Shown here in pieces: positions 23,001 through 38,000 of a DNA stretch of 64,000 nucleotides; within the stretch, counting starts at the first letter, position 1, and every line of letters begins with the position of its first letter. Under the pieces are notes generated by a model that saw only the letters and a program-made list of their open reading frames with translations, made no database searches and had not been told where the DNA came from. This stretch comes from Atherinomorus stipes. Lineage: Eukaryota > Chordata > Actinopteri > Atheriniformes > Atherinidae. Position numbers and translations under genes: made by a program. The DNA lies in contig JALJCO010010476.1 of the NCBI GenBank assembly GCA_023101725.1, positions 1,922,001-1,986,000 of the forward strand, written 5' to 3'.

Positions 23001-26000
23001 ATCCACGTACATAAACACACACACACACACACACACAAAAAACCCCACACACACATTAGGCAAATAACAGCTGTGTTAGTGTCCTACTTGAAAGCGTAAT
23101 GTGGGTTCTGCCGTTCCCATTCAGCATCTATAATGTATAAGATGAGGAGTTGTGTGGCCAGACTGAAGTAATTATAATACTTTAGTGTGTAAATAAGGAA
23201 CTATCACCCATACCTGCAAACATTCACAAGCTAAGAGATGCACAGACACTCAGTTTAACTACCTAGTAAAGCCTAAGGCAAGACAGGTCAATATTGTGCA
23301 GTCATGTAATGCTGAACATTATTCTGTTATGATAAACCATCTTAATGTCTAAAAGCTAGTCTTTCTTTGCCTTTTCTAAATTTTTTTTTACTTATTAATA
23401 TTTCTATGTTTACATTGTCAGCGCTGAAAGGGGCCACTGCATGAGCGCATCTCCCTGGTTAGATGTAACAGCATTACATATCCACAGTGGGGAGCTAGAG
23501 CCCAGTGTGATCATCAGGTGGTTTACCTCAGACAGCCAGTGGTGTTTCTCAGCACGAGGGAGGAATGAAACTTCAGCTTGTGGTCATCGTCAAAGGTGGA
23601 GCTGCTCCATCCAGAGTGAGGGATGATCACAGTGTTGGTCAGGGTTGATAAGGCGTCCCGAATGATTGTCATCTTGACAGCGTCACATGACGAAAGGTTC
23701 CACAGCACACCTGAGAAAGCAACCGTATGCATTACATAAGGACTGGAAAAACTGATCAGCTGTTTTGTGAAGGTAAGGCAACTCGAAAGTCCAAAACAAA
23801 ACAAAAATGCTCCTTACAAAAGGTTGAGTTGGATGTGAATGTGATCATGATTAAGTGCATACAAACAAGCAGACAAAGACATGCACAAAAAGTGCCTGAG
23901 AGAAGCTCTAGCATCAAGCCATCAGACATTCACATCAAATCTCATCTGGAGTAGATATCCTGAAGGCACAGATTATTTCTTGAAATGAACAAAAAGAAAA
24001 AAAAAAAGGATAAGGCAGAGATCCATATGGCTCAGTCATTTGAAATTAAATATAAATAATGTAAAGTCTTCAGAAATTACGCTATCATTGCTCAGCATTC
24101 AAATATACTTTTAACCACTGACATTCAAGTGCAGTCCTGGCAGCCTTTGATGCTGCATCTGTTGAGGATTAGCCAGCATGTAACATGTTCTTCTAATTAG
24201 ATGGCTCTTGCTGCAAGGCTTACAGCAAGGAACTTACTTCTACAGAGTATCTGTAACCTTGCAGGAGACTAATGCTGCTTGGGCTGAAATGCAATGTAAA
24301 TACTAAGTAAATACAAACAGCAGCTAAAGCTAAAAATTGCTGCTATGACACAACTTTAAGGTCACATCACATGTACAGAGCATGTGTGCTACCAGTCAAG
24401 TCTGATCTACTGCTGACTTTTCTCTACAACTCACTCACTTTGGTTTGAAAGAACCAGCACAGGACCAGAAGCAGGGCACGATTTCGCTAAAACTCGTTTT
24501 TCCAGATGCGTTTCTTACCTCATAGGAGGATCAAAATAATTACAAGCTTTCTTAATTTTTTTTTTTTTTATTCTCAAACTTGCTGTTTTTATTTTCTGTC
24601 TGTATGCTGTTCCCCCAGGTCTAATTAAAGCGAAGGAAATGATAAAGTCTATAATAGTGCCCAGGAGCCCAGTTCAGACACAGCTGGCAAAAAAAAAGCT
24701 TTACAGACAGATGGGTATACACTTCCACACATTTAATCAGTTATTTCAATTACAATTATCCCTACATGCCCTAAAACCTATTAGAATCCTGAAATTTCAT
24801 TATTTCACTTAGAATTATGAGAAACTATCTGGACAAGTTGGAGAGTCATGTATACTTTAGTTTTAAACCTTAGTACGCAGCATGTGCATCTTACTGGAGC
24901 TTCAGGTGGGTTCTTTTCTCTGCACAACTTGAGGCAGTGGCAAATATTTGAATCAAATTTCTGCAGTTGCACGAGCATGCTTTGTTGTGTGTTTGCATTT
25001 TTTCAGAGACACACAAGGAGTAACAGGAAAGTTAATGTAGAGGATAAAACTATCTCATGCCCACTAAGTAACTTCTTTCCTTCTTTTAACTACACAATCT
25101 ACTCCCAACCCTGAACCTCCTCCAGTACGTTCCTCCACACCGGCTCTAACAGCAATTTGTAGAAATGAATATTGTCTGCAGGATATCAGATTGGTCCTGC
25201 AGAGGAAGCATGCTGAAGAAATCAACAGTGGGAATTACTGAGGTGTGACTGACAACCCTGTCAGTGGTGCAACACCAGAAGCCATACCCATAAGTCACAT
25301 CTGACAGTCAGATGGACCAGACCTGTGTTTGCGTGTGAGAGTGTATGTGTGTACAAACATAATCCTAATTTTTTTTCCTTTGCTCTGTGGCCTTTTCCTG
25401 GTGCCTTCATCTGACTTTGGCTGACCTAAATAGCTCTGTTATGACAGCAAGGCTGAAAATCTTTACAGGGAGGAAATATAATGACAGAAATGGGATAATG
25501 GAGAAAAGAAAATAAGAAGCTGGTTAGGAAATCTTCAACTGCTGAGGAAACATTAAGTTGCAATTTAAACTGATAACTGATTAGATATTTCTTTTAATGT
25601 GAAGTAGGTCAGTAGTGAGAGGTTACACGAAACAGTGAGGGTGCAGGTCAGAATATCACTGATAAGGACCTAGCTGGCCAGAGTGATTGTTTTTGTATGA
25701 CAGTTATCTAAAGTCCAGAAACACTAATGCTGCAGTTATTTGATGTCATTAGATGTTTATAACTGACTAATACCTGCTGATGTTGCACTGTTTGGATTCC
25801 CTTCTTATCAGCAGCAGCTTTTGCAAGTTGCAAATTTGTTTTACTTATTTGTACCATTTTCCCTCATTTTCAGCCTCTGTATTTGCTTTACTCTGGCAGA
25901 AAACTAAATGGACAGCAGTGCAAATGCATAAAAGACCATAAAAAGAAGTCCGGTGAGCCTCTCAGGTCCTGTTCTTAAATGCTTTCATTCCTATCTCATA

Positions 26001-29000
26001 GATCGACAATTCTTTGTAAGTATGGATACATGCTCCTCAGGAATCCATGAGATAAAATGTGGGGTTCTACAAGGTTAAATTTTAGGCCCGATGCTTTTCA
26101 ATCTGTTCATGTCACCACTTGGAGACATCATCAGGAGACATGGCATTGACTTTCACAGCTATGCTGATGACACCCAGCTTTACATCGCCATGTCTCCTGA
26201 TGACTTAAAGCCAGTTAAGGTCCTTTTAAACTGTATTTTAGGACCCCCCCTGTGAGCTCAAAGTGGCTTTTTTCGTGGTGATTCGTCATTATTTATAGAC
26301 GTTTACTTATTATGGTGTCGCATAATAGTGACGTCATCAAAGCTGTCGCAGTAAAAAAGTCTGTAAACATGGATGAATCACCACAAAATAGCCGCTTCGA
26401 TCTCACAGTGGGGGTCCGACTAAAGTTTCGTAGCAAAACATTGGTGAAATGAGGAAGTTTGTGGCAGATAATGCCTTATTTAGAGGCTGCACGCGGTTGC
26501 CCCATCACTGCCATTCTATCGCGCATACACTGATCTCGAGTGGATCTAAATATCCCCCGAGGGAATTCAAGTTGCACCAAAACTATCTGGGTGAGTAAAT
26601 GAACATATTTCATGCTAGAAAATAGGTCCAGATTGAAAAAAAAACAAAGTTCCCCTTTAATTATCGGTCCTGAAGATAAAAGAGATAATTTCATGCAAAC
26701 TGCAGAGATTTAAACTCTCCCAGTGTGTGAGAAGCTTGGCTGTCTTTTTTTACTCTGAGCATTCCACATATCAGAAATGTCACAAAGACAGGATTTTATC
26801 ATTTTAAAAACCTTGCCAGACTCTGCCCATTTCTCGCCAGCGCGTGTTCTGACGAGGACCAGAGGGCGGGAACACATTAAACCAGTTTTAAATTCACTGC
26901 ATTGGCTTCCTTTGCATTCAGGATAGATTTTAATGTTCTTTTAGTGGTCCATAAATGTTTTAATGCTCTTGTATCATCTTATTTATCTGACTGCCTTTTA
27001 AATTATGAACCTTCATGGATCCTAAGGTCCTCTGGTACTAGCTTTCTAGTTGTTCCCAGAGTGAGGACTAAAACTCGTGGTAAATTTTAATTTAATTTAA
27101 TTTAATTTAATTTATTTACTGTTTTAATTTTTTATTCATTTTCCTTTATGTGTTTTTTTTTCCTCTTGTTGTTCTCTGCCTGTTATTGTTTTTGGGCTCT
27201 TTGATCTTTGTTTTAACTGTTTAACATTTTTAAACTCGTGTTTCCTCATGGGAATTCTTAACTCTGGGGGCTTTGCCTACCCGATCTGAAGGGTAGTAGC
27301 TGTGGTGACTGCCTCTACCTAGGAGGCTGGGGTCATACACTGGAGCCCTAGGCTGTGGTGTGGACCCCGGCCTGCCCTGATCTGGAGGGGAGTCCCTGTG
27401 CCGAGGCCCACTGCAGGGTGGTGGCTTGGCCCCTGGTGTGAATAGATCCCCAAGAACAGTTTCCTCACAGCAGCGTATGTGAGCCTTTATTACATATATC
27501 TATAATAGAGTCTCAGACCTGTCTGCTAACTACTGTGAATGCAGTTGAGTTCCTCCTGCTGAGACCTTTAGCATGCTACTCCTCCCGCACTGTTTGTGCC
27601 ACTGTGGCCGTTCTGGTATCAAAATGTTCGGCTTGTTCGGCAGATGCCTGCTATATCTTTTCACGTCACTAACTTCTATACTTTTAGAGTTATTCAGCAT
27701 TTTGTGACTTCATCTATACTTTGCTGGACATCTTCTGGCCCCCTTCAGGGCGAGCTGAAAAATTTCAGCCATTCAGCATTCCAAACCCCATTCACCACAG
27801 TTTTCCTGGTTTCATCCACCTTCATGCATACCCTGCAATGATTGTGTAGTGGTTAAACAAACGGTCATGAATAATGCAGTGATTAACATTCAAAGGTTGT
27901 GGATTCAAGTCCATCTGGTGCACCATGCAGAATTTTTAAACTTTTACTTTGCTTCATGATTGCACTCATTGCCCCCAGCTGTGCCACCATTGGCCAGCTC
28001 AGCAGTCACAAGAGTACTCATGCAATCAAATGGTTGCATTTAAAAAGTCTAAATAATTCAAAAAGTATGAAAGCTACAAATACCATGAGATATAGCCCCA
28101 ATCTCCAGAAAAAGCAGAACATTTTCATATCTGAATGGTTAAAGTGGCACAAAAGGTGCAGGAGGAGTAGCGTGCCAAAGTTTGGCGGAATAAAAAGAGA
28201 AACAGAAACACAATACCAAGCATAGTACAGCCCATGACCACATTTCAACTGTTTTTGGTATCGACATAAAAAATTTCGGTATTGCCCATCCCTAGCTTCT
28301 CTTTCAGATCCTAGAGCTCATTAGAGTTGGATTTCTTCATTATTACTATGAAATAACCTCTTAAACACATTAGATAATAGAACAAATAAAGAAAAGTTGC
28401 TGACTCAATTATGAAGGAGGGACGGTGAGCATCTTACAGTTCACGCTTTAACCGGTGGGTCTGGTCGCGGGTTCTAGCCTACATCCACAGGTCGGGTCCA
28501 GATTTGACCGGTCCGGCAGATAACTGTGGAACCGGTCGGGTTTGGTAATCATCTAAACAGATTCAGATGGGTGCGGGCCGGTAGCCTAAAACTGGACCCG
28601 CAGCTGGACTTTGGAGGTAAGGTGATGTCACACAGATGGAGGCTGGAGCGTCACAGCACATCCACGCTCATCCGGCTTTCTACTTCATGTCGCTCAGACA
28701 AAACTCTTAAATTCATGAAGATAGTTGATGACAAGCACATATGAGCAGAACGCACTGTATTACAATTGATTGTTTCCGCGGGTCTCGTCGGTGTCGTTCT
28801 TCGCCGCAGTCTAACGAGGACCCACTGGTCTTTATCTCAAACTAAAGCGCATCACGGCGTTCATGTGCTCACATGTTCAGGGTGGATCAGAGCCAGTTAG
28901 AGATGAAGACTGGCCCTTTCTGTGGGCTTTTATCAGCGTTATTCTCTGAGCTCCGTTAGGAGGGAAGTAAACACAGAAAAGACACATTTGGAGAAAATCG

Positions 29001-32000
29001 TTCGCCTGCACCTGCAAGGTTAGGCACATCGGTGCAACCCCCCAAAAAAGTTAGGCGCACTGAGCAAATTTTTGGGCGCACATGTGACTAAACTGAGACA
29101 ACTGGAACACACCAGCAGCCACTTTGCTTCCGTTAGCTTTATTGCTGCATACACAGCTTTGTGGCGTTTTTTTTAAAATAGTGAATGAGGTTTTCTTGTA
29201 TAGAACGTTTTGGATGCAAGGCCTAGCCGTGACATATTTCGGCCTTGCATGAATTGCACATTGTGATTCTTTGTTCTTTTTCTTTTACTGCATAATACTT
29301 GCAAACTGAGACATCAGTGGTTGACCGTGCTCTGGGTGACTGTTGAACCTGTACAGATGCATGCACAAATGACCTGGTGGGCAGGCTTGTGAGTCAGCCT
29401 TCCCTTACAGCAGACCAAAAAGACATTTGCAGAGGTAGATAAGATCTGTGGGTGATATCAGTTTTATGTATTGGCCTATAACAACCCCTAAAATAAAGGA
29501 AATCGGGGCTGATCGATCGGTGGACTGCATCCCTACTTGGAGGTATTTCCTCCTTATAAGATCCTCACAAATGTTATAACAGTGCATAATCTGAAAAAGA
29601 TCTTTGAAAGACAGTTAAGGAAAAAAAGATTGGGGGGTCCAAAAACTCAAAAGACAAGTTTTTAGTTCTGCTTTATTAGCATGCAAATGAAAGATCTACA
29701 ACGCTGAGTGTGATTTAAAGTATGCTTACAGGGATCTTACTCTTTGTGCATGTGAGGATCTAATGTGGTGCATGTGAAATAGAAGTGATCATCAGTGTGT
29801 CAGAGTGGAGCTATTGGTTGACGACTGTGGTCTTGACATGTTGTCATGACCGTGTAGTAGATTCATTATGAACATGGAGCGCAATGAATTCTGGACATGC
29901 ATGTCAACTGGAGTGTGATTGTGTATGCAGAAATCACAATAGAAACATGTGGGAGCCAAAACTACCAAAGTATATGATCTAATTGTATATAACCAGCCAT
30001 TTAACCCAGATTTATACTACAAGATGTTAAACCCAATTTTCATTCAGATGGAGGTTGTAGACAAATGGCCAAGATCTGATTCATGGTTCAACTGACAAGT
30101 CACCAACAGCTATGTGTGGAGATTTCAAATGCTATATTTGAAGAAAATGGGCATGTCCACGTCTCTGACTTGAACATTTAGCAGTCAAGATATTTTGATA
30201 TGGATGATGGCCCATGTGTGAGCAAATATAACCAATAAGAAAATACAAAGAAACAAGAAGATTGAAGAGGACTACAAATAAACATACAACAGTGTAAGAG
30301 CATGGTGTTTGAACTCAGGTAACCATTTCCAACATGCAACATCTGTTGTGATGTTGCACATTGGCATTCGATAAGATTTGGGGGAAAAAAAAAAAAATTC
30401 TCCTCAAAACCAGGTAAGAAAAATAGATTAAATCACTATGAATTACATATATTGTACTTCAACACTAATGATGGAGGGACTTAACACGGCAAAAGTAATG
30501 GCTTGATAAAGATTAGCAGGACATGTAGTGAACTCACAAGTCTTTAAACACTTCGAACCACAAGAGATGCAAACCACAAGTATTTAAGACAACAAACAAT
30601 AAAAATCTTTTAGTGAGATTTTGCTTCACAGTACATCTCTTATGCAAAAACGTTCTCTTTATATTTCTAGTTTTCATGTTTAATGAGAAAAAATACAAAC
30701 GATACATCTTATCTCTGGGCACACATTATGAAGGTAACTTTGACTGATTCCTTTGTGTGCGTCCACTCCTTGAAGACAGTCTTTGTCTCTAAACTACATC
30801 AGTAAGTCATCAACTTTGCCTGGTGAAGCAAGAGCTGGGTCATCCTTTAGGTCAGTCTGCAAAGCTGCTAGTAAACCCCCCCCCCCCAAAAAGAGAGAAA
30901 AAAAGAGGTCCATTTTTTTTAACCTTTAAATTTTGGAGGGCTCGAAGTAGAAAAATGTCAATGCTGCATTGACTAAACCTCAGAGTCAGCTTGGTGTATA
31001 TTTTTGAGGTTAGTGGGCGTTTCTCATTTTCTCCCTCATGCCGCTGAAGTCAGAGCATTAAAGTATATAGCAATATCTGGATTCATCCTGGATCCAAAGC
31101 ATTACTCAGTTTTCACTTGATCAAACCTCATTCTTTGCTCTCTAAAACACAGCAACTTGTGCAAACTCTTGAAACTAGGTCTAGTGTGCTGATACTATTC
31201 CGTTTGTCTCAGTGTAAATCCTGTGTTAATTGGATCAATTCAGCATGATGCTAAGTCTAAGTAAAACCAAGTGAAGCTGAAGCGATGCGATCTAACAAAG
31301 AACAACATGATATCTTTGAAGCACGAGTGTGTGAGCTAAAGACAGAGCAATGGGATTGGCCTTGTGATCTGATGACTTGTTTGAGGCCAAAGCAATAAAC
31401 AGCAGCTGCTGGAAGACAAGGCAGGTAAGGAGATCAGACCGCACTGTGACTACCAACAACACGACCCCTGACCTAAGACAAGGGTGTCTTGTTCTTGTAG
31501 CTAGTCCTAAATATGACACATTGACTCCTGGGGGAGCCAAGATTCAACAGGCCACCAGGAGCTCTAACAACTGTTCAGCCTTTTAAACTACTTTTGACCA
31601 GAGCATTTAAGAGCGCTCACAGTTCACATTATGAATGCAGCAGGAAAGTTGCTTTTAAGTAGAAAAGAGCTGTGGGTGAGTAAGTGATTTCAGTCTGCTT
31701 CATGTCAAGCTGTGATGTGGGCTGCTCTCGTCTTCCACCTGAAAGCTCGTTATGTGGATTGTTCTCATCAGCTGTAATTGACTGCAGGTGATGCAGCACT
31801 ACTGACCTTTTTCAGGCTGCTCCTCATGCAGGGGTCTGCACTACCAATTAGCCACAACAGTCTCTCTGATGAGAGGATGAAAGAGGAAAACTCAAACAGA
31901 ACTCACATTAAGGTTGCTCAATGTGACTGTGCAAAAAAACCAAACAAATCAACCCTAAAGTCTGTTACAGTTTGAAATAAGGCATGAAAATAGGCATGTT

Positions 32001-35000
32001 TTTAAAGACTTTAGATTCCCGTGTGCCTCAAGAAAAACGTGTGAGAGGAGACAAATGATACACTCCTGCCCCTTTAAAAATAATCATTATTTTCACTTGT
32101 GGTATGCGTTAGGCAAAGTAAATACACACTTGAGTGATGGGGGAAGCTGAAAACAATCTCCTCCCCGATAATACAAAATAATTGTGTTGTACTCTGGTTG
32201 TATTGTCCTCCCCCAGGGGACTACTCAACTGTAACCTGAGACCATGTTAGAGAGGAAGCCGGAGTCCTGCACAAACAGCTGACTCAGCCACCTGGGAGCC
32301 AAATGTCTTGGCTTGCTTATTTCAGTCGCGCTCCACCCTGATCCAAAACAACATGGATTTATACTGTATTTGCAGGGCTTAAGTGACACACAAATAAAAC
32401 TGGGTTGCACACAAATCAGTGCAGAGAGGTAGAGGCAAGAGGATGGTTGTTTTCATACAGGAAAGAAGATAAATATTCTGCAGTCCCAAGGGTAAAAGAA
32501 TTACTCTAGTGTGCCATTGTAAATAACAGTAACACCTTAAGAAAAAAAACCCCAGGGCTTAGTAATGACTACAATCAAAGTCTGAAAATGAACCATGGTA
32601 AGGAATGTCTTTATTCAGTGCATCTTGATAAGTCGAAAAACAATATTCTATGTTTACGCAAAACATGTGGCTTTAAACAACCTATACCACCCTGGAATTA
32701 AAGGTTGAGTTAAGGTTGATGTTTAGTTAATGTTCAAGAACTACAGGATAGTAGTATCTCATGGTCCTGCTGTATCCTCACATTGGACCTCTTAAGGATC
32801 AGATGTGGGTAAAATAAATCAAAAGCAGAGCGGGGGGTCCAAATAAATTACTTGTCTATAAATCAATAAGACTTCAAACTAAACTTTAACATTTTAACAA
32901 TGAAATAAAATTTAAATGAAAAAATACTTAAAGGTAGAGTCTGGAGTTTCCCCTCCTGAAAATAAACATTAGACCTGTGCAAGTGAAATCTGTCTTCCTT
33001 TGGGGCTCTACTCTCGTGCAGTGGTGAGTTTGAATGCTACTCCCTCTCCTTCTCTCTGTAACTCGCCTTTTCCATGTGTTTGTGGTCGGGACGTTTCTAG
33101 GTGGAGATTTCCATATAAACTGCCAGCCGATGACAGAGCTAAGGGCATGGCGCTGTGTGGGAATGGGCTCATGATTGGAGCAGATGCCAGTCACTCAAAC
33201 TCTTGAAGAAAAAAAGAGAAAGAAGGAAAAAAACAGCGGACGTAGCGAAGAACAGGAAGTACCCTGCGGTAAGAGCTTTAGGTAGTGCACGTTGGAAAAC
33301 CAGGGTTAATATTGGTTTGGGTTTCTGAAGTTCTGAAGGATTCGTTGAAGCTGAATAGGCTGAAGAACGAGGTGGCCATTAGCCCGAGGGGAGGAGTGCT
33401 CAGTTTGAATAGTGTTGTTTACAAACAGAAACATGGAGAGACTTCGGACTCTACCTTCAATTATTCCCATAAAGGAAATTACGCTGCTTGGCAAATTTTA
33501 AGTTGCCACCAAAAAGGAAGGTCACACACTAATATTTCACTGGACTGCCTTTAGTCTTGATTAAAGCAGCAATCATGGCATTGTTTCGATAAGCTTCTGC
33601 AATGTCACAAGATTTATTTCCTCCCAGTGCGGCATTATTTGGTTTTTACCAAGACCTTGTATTGATGAGGGGATAGTCCAACCGCTGTGCAGAGCTTTCT
33701 CCAGCACATCCCAGTGATTCTTAATGGGTTTAAGGTCTGGACTCTGTGGTGGCCAATCCATGTGTGAAAATTATGTCTCATGAACCACTCTTTCTGGCAT
33801 TATCATACTGGAATATGCCCATGCCACCAGGAAAGAAAAAAATCCACTTATGGATTAACTCGGTCATTCAGTATATTCAGGTAGTCAACTGACCTCCTTC
33901 TTTGAGCAAAATAGTGTTACTGAACCTAAAGTAGACCTGACCAACTGCAGCAACTCCAGGTCATAGATTGCCCCCACAGGCTTGCACAGTAGACTATGCA
34001 TGATGGATGCAACACTTGATCTGCCTCTCTTCTTACCTTGACGCGCCATTGACTCAGGAACAGGGTAAATCTGGACTCAGACCACATGACCTTCTTCCAT
34101 TGCTCCAGAGTCTAATCTTTATGCTCCCTAACAACTTGGAAGTCTTTTTGCCTATAGTGGTTTTCTTATGGCTCCACAGCTGTTCAGTCCCAATACTTTT
34201 AGTTCCCTTCACGTTGTTCATGTAGAAATGCTCTTACTTTCACTATGAAACATAGCCATGAGTTCTACCTTTTGGTTTTCACCAATTTGATGTCAGACCC
34301 CATTTCTTCCTGGAAGATGATGTTTCTCCACTATCCTTCCAGTTTTAATAATGTATTGGATGATTCTTAAACTGATTTTTAACAGTTTCTGCATTTCCTT
34401 AAATGTTTTATCTGCTTGATGCTAATGATTGGACCATTCTTAAACAGATTTAACATCTAATCCACAACCATGGGATGTATCTTTGCACATGGTTGTTTAG
34501 GAAACAAGAAGCTACTTATTGCATCAGTTGGGGTTAAATAACTTGTTGCCATCTGAAAAATAAGTAACTGCCCATGCAGTAATTAGTCAATAGGAGGCTT
34601 GTACCTATTTGCTTAGAGAAATCAAGGTGGTGACTTTTGGTCTTTGGCCAGGCAGTGTACACTGTAGAACTCTAAAGCAAGGGACACACTACATGACTGT
34701 CACAGTTTTTGCAGATTTTGAAAAGACTGAGACGTTCACACTATCCGAGTGGATTCTGTAGATTCATTCAAGATTTGGGATAGCACATTCAACGATTGTA
34801 TACTCCACAGGATCACAGACAAGAAGATCGTTCAACCTAACTAAGGTGGCAGAAATCACCAACTCATTGTGTGGCAACCGCCATTATACAGAAAAGAAGA
34901 AGACACAAATCAATTTCCAGATTTTTTCCATTTTGTTGTAGTAGCCTATTTGTTGTCGCGCATCTGTGGTAGCTTTTCTAAAAGCCTTAGTTCACTCACC

Positions 35001-38000
35001 TCTTACTTGTTCTGTGGTATAATACACTCACCGGCCACTTTATTAGGTACACCTTGCTAGTACCGGGTTGGAGCCTTTCTGCCGTCAGAATTGCCTTAAT
35101 CCTTTGTGGCATAGATTCAACAAGGTACTGGAAACATTCCTCAGAGATTTTGCTCCATATTGACATGACAGCATCACACAGTTGCTGCAGATTTGTCGGC
35201 TACCTTTGGGACCACATCCCAAAGGTGCTATATTGGATTGAAATGTGGTGACTGTGGAGGCCATTTGAGTACAATGAACTCATTGTCATGTTCAAAAAAA
35301 CAGTCTGAGATGATTCACGCATTATGACAGTGTGCGTTATCCTGCTGGAGGTAGTCATCAGAAGATGCTATGCTGTGGTCATAAAGGGATGGACATAGTC
35401 AGCAACAATACTCAGCTAGGCTGTAGTGGTTAACCATGCCACCTTGGTACTGAGGAGCCCAAAGTGTGCCAAGAAAATATCTCCCACACCATTACGACAC
35501 CACCACCAACCTGAACCGTTGATACAAGGCAGGGTAGTTTACATGCTTTCATGTTGTTGACACCAAATTCTGAGCCTACCATCCAAATTTCATAGCACAA
35601 ATTGAGACTCATCAGACAAATCCAGTTTCGGTGAGTCTGTGTGAATTGTAGCCTCAGTTTACTGTTCTTAGCTGACAGGAGTGGCACCTGGTGTAATCTT
35701 CTGCTGCTGTAGCCCATCTGCTTCCACGTTGGACGTGTTGCACGTTCAGAGATGCACTTCTGCATACTTCAGTTGTAACGAGTGGTTATTTGAGTAACTG
35801 TTGCCTTTCTATCAGCTTGAACCAGTCTGGCCATCCAAACACTAAAAAAAGCTTCCAAATTATTGCATGTCCTAAAAAATGAACTGCCCAGCATATTCAC
35901 ACACCTCTGGAAATATATCTGCAATCACCAATTTAAAATTTTCAGCACACTGCTCAACACTAATGTGGAACGATACGACGGTTCGAGAATCTGAATGACT
36001 ACTTTATACGCTGACTTTTGAACAAGTGTGTTAAATATTTATAAAGCTGGAATTCACTTTAAAAAAGTGTAAAATAGACACATTTTCTCCAAACATGCAA
36101 ACTAACCTGTGACAAGCTCTCGCACTTCTGCATCCACAGTCTTCCTCAACAGCCGGAGCAGGGCTGGGATACCTCCTGCATTCCTAACAGCAACCTTGTT
36201 GTCGTCCATTACTTTCCCATAGACAAGGTTCCTCAGAGCTCCACAAGAGTTCTTCTGGACCTCAACGACTTTGTGGTCTAGCAGATCCACCAGGTGTTTA
36301 ATCCCTCCGAGTCGACATACCTGTTGCGGGATGAATGAGATTAAACGGTGATATCAGGCAGGAAATAATTCTGACCTCTAGCAGCATTTTTTTCCTCCAA
36401 CTTGTTTGGTGTGGAGAGCAAAATCATGCATTTATTCATGTGACAAGAGAATCTGGACACAGGGAATTTATTCATACCGAACACAAATTATCTGGAAAAG
36501 TAATGCTAATATATGGCCACTGGAAAAAAGCCTTTCCCAAAAGAGATAGCAGGCAAAAGGAAAAATGAATTTAAATTTTCTTTTGAGCACACAATGAGGA
36601 GCACCTTAAAAAAATACTTCTATGAAAACAAATCTCCATTTCATTGCACAGGATGATTCATTCACGGTGTTACACTGACATTTAGCTCAGAGAACACAAC
36701 ATACCATCTTTATATTGGAGATCTTATTTATCTCTCTGCCTTTCAATCAAAATGCATTATGCCAAAAAGGGCATGGCTAAACCTTAATGGGGAAAAAGTG
36801 CAAAACAAGGGATGTCTGAGTTGTTTTACTTTTGTGGGTGTGCATTTTCATTGGCTTCTAATGTGCACAAGTAAGAATGTGAGTGTGTACATGCTTGTGA
36901 ATCTGCTGTGATTTCTCCAGAAATGTTTGCAGCCTGTTGAGTTGATGGATCAAACTGATAAACCTAACGAGAAGAAATGACTGCAACACATCATTTCCTG
37001 ATAATGCTATGGTGATAGCATCATATCAGGAAATAGCATATGATATGGTTTCATTTCTATAGCTGTGGTTTCCAGTACTAGTGGTTCTGAAAAAAGCAAA
37101 GATATGTTTGAGCTAAATTCAGTTACGAACTGAACTGGACAGGAGCTGGGTCAAGACTCAAACATGAATGACTAAAACTGTCAGCATAAAAGAACAACTG
37201 TGAGAAGTTTAATATTTCACAGCAACAGGAAGGAGCAGATGGACCCACCATGCAATATTAACTTTGTTATTAAACATATTAATCAGTACCGACAGTTTCA
37301 TTTAGTGTGATAACATCAGCATAAGGCTACCACAAATGTTTTTAATACTTCAACTCAAGTAGTATCATAGAGGTCTTTTACCAACCTGCTGTCTAAAAAT
37401 TCCCTATAACTTATAACTGAAATTAGTAAAAATCTTGATGATGTGCAGACTGAATCAAATACCCATGTTTTTCTTTCTATAGTATAACGTAGAAGTAAAA
37501 ACAGATTTTAACACTTGCAGAGGGTGGTCATAAAGTGGGGAGAAAAATGCCCCTGATTTGCACGATCTTAAGCTCAAATACAAAACATCGTACTCTGACA
37601 ACTCACCACAACCACAAAAAACAGGTACTACCCAAAATATTAGAATATCCTTAAAATTTTTTTAAACATATTTCTGTAATTCAACTTAAAAGGTGCAATT
37701 TACAAATTGTATAGACAAATAATATGTGAATCAATATATTTCAAGCTTTTATTTGTTTGGATGTTGCTGATTAGAAGTTGCAGCTTAAGAAAACCTCTAA
37801 ATCAAAAACTCAAAAAATTAGAATACTGTGAAAAGCTCCAGTATTGTAGGCTCAGAGTGTCACAGTCTAATCAGATAAGTAATCCAAAACATCTGCAAAA
37901 GTGCCCTGAGCCTTTAAAAAGTCTCTGTCTTGGTTTAGAAGAATTCACAATCATGGGGAAGACTGCTGATCTGACCGTTGTGCAGAAAACCATCATTGAC

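Larger units (their letters stand above)
23711..36106. other. pkp4 intron 7 (12.4 kb)
   Basis: The stretches 23960-25970 and 29540-33470 show no recognisable gene or transposon, only AT-rich intronic sequence with homopolymers such as a poly-C run near 30878. The other parts hold LINE and Tc1 relics, listed separately. Confidence 0.6.
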
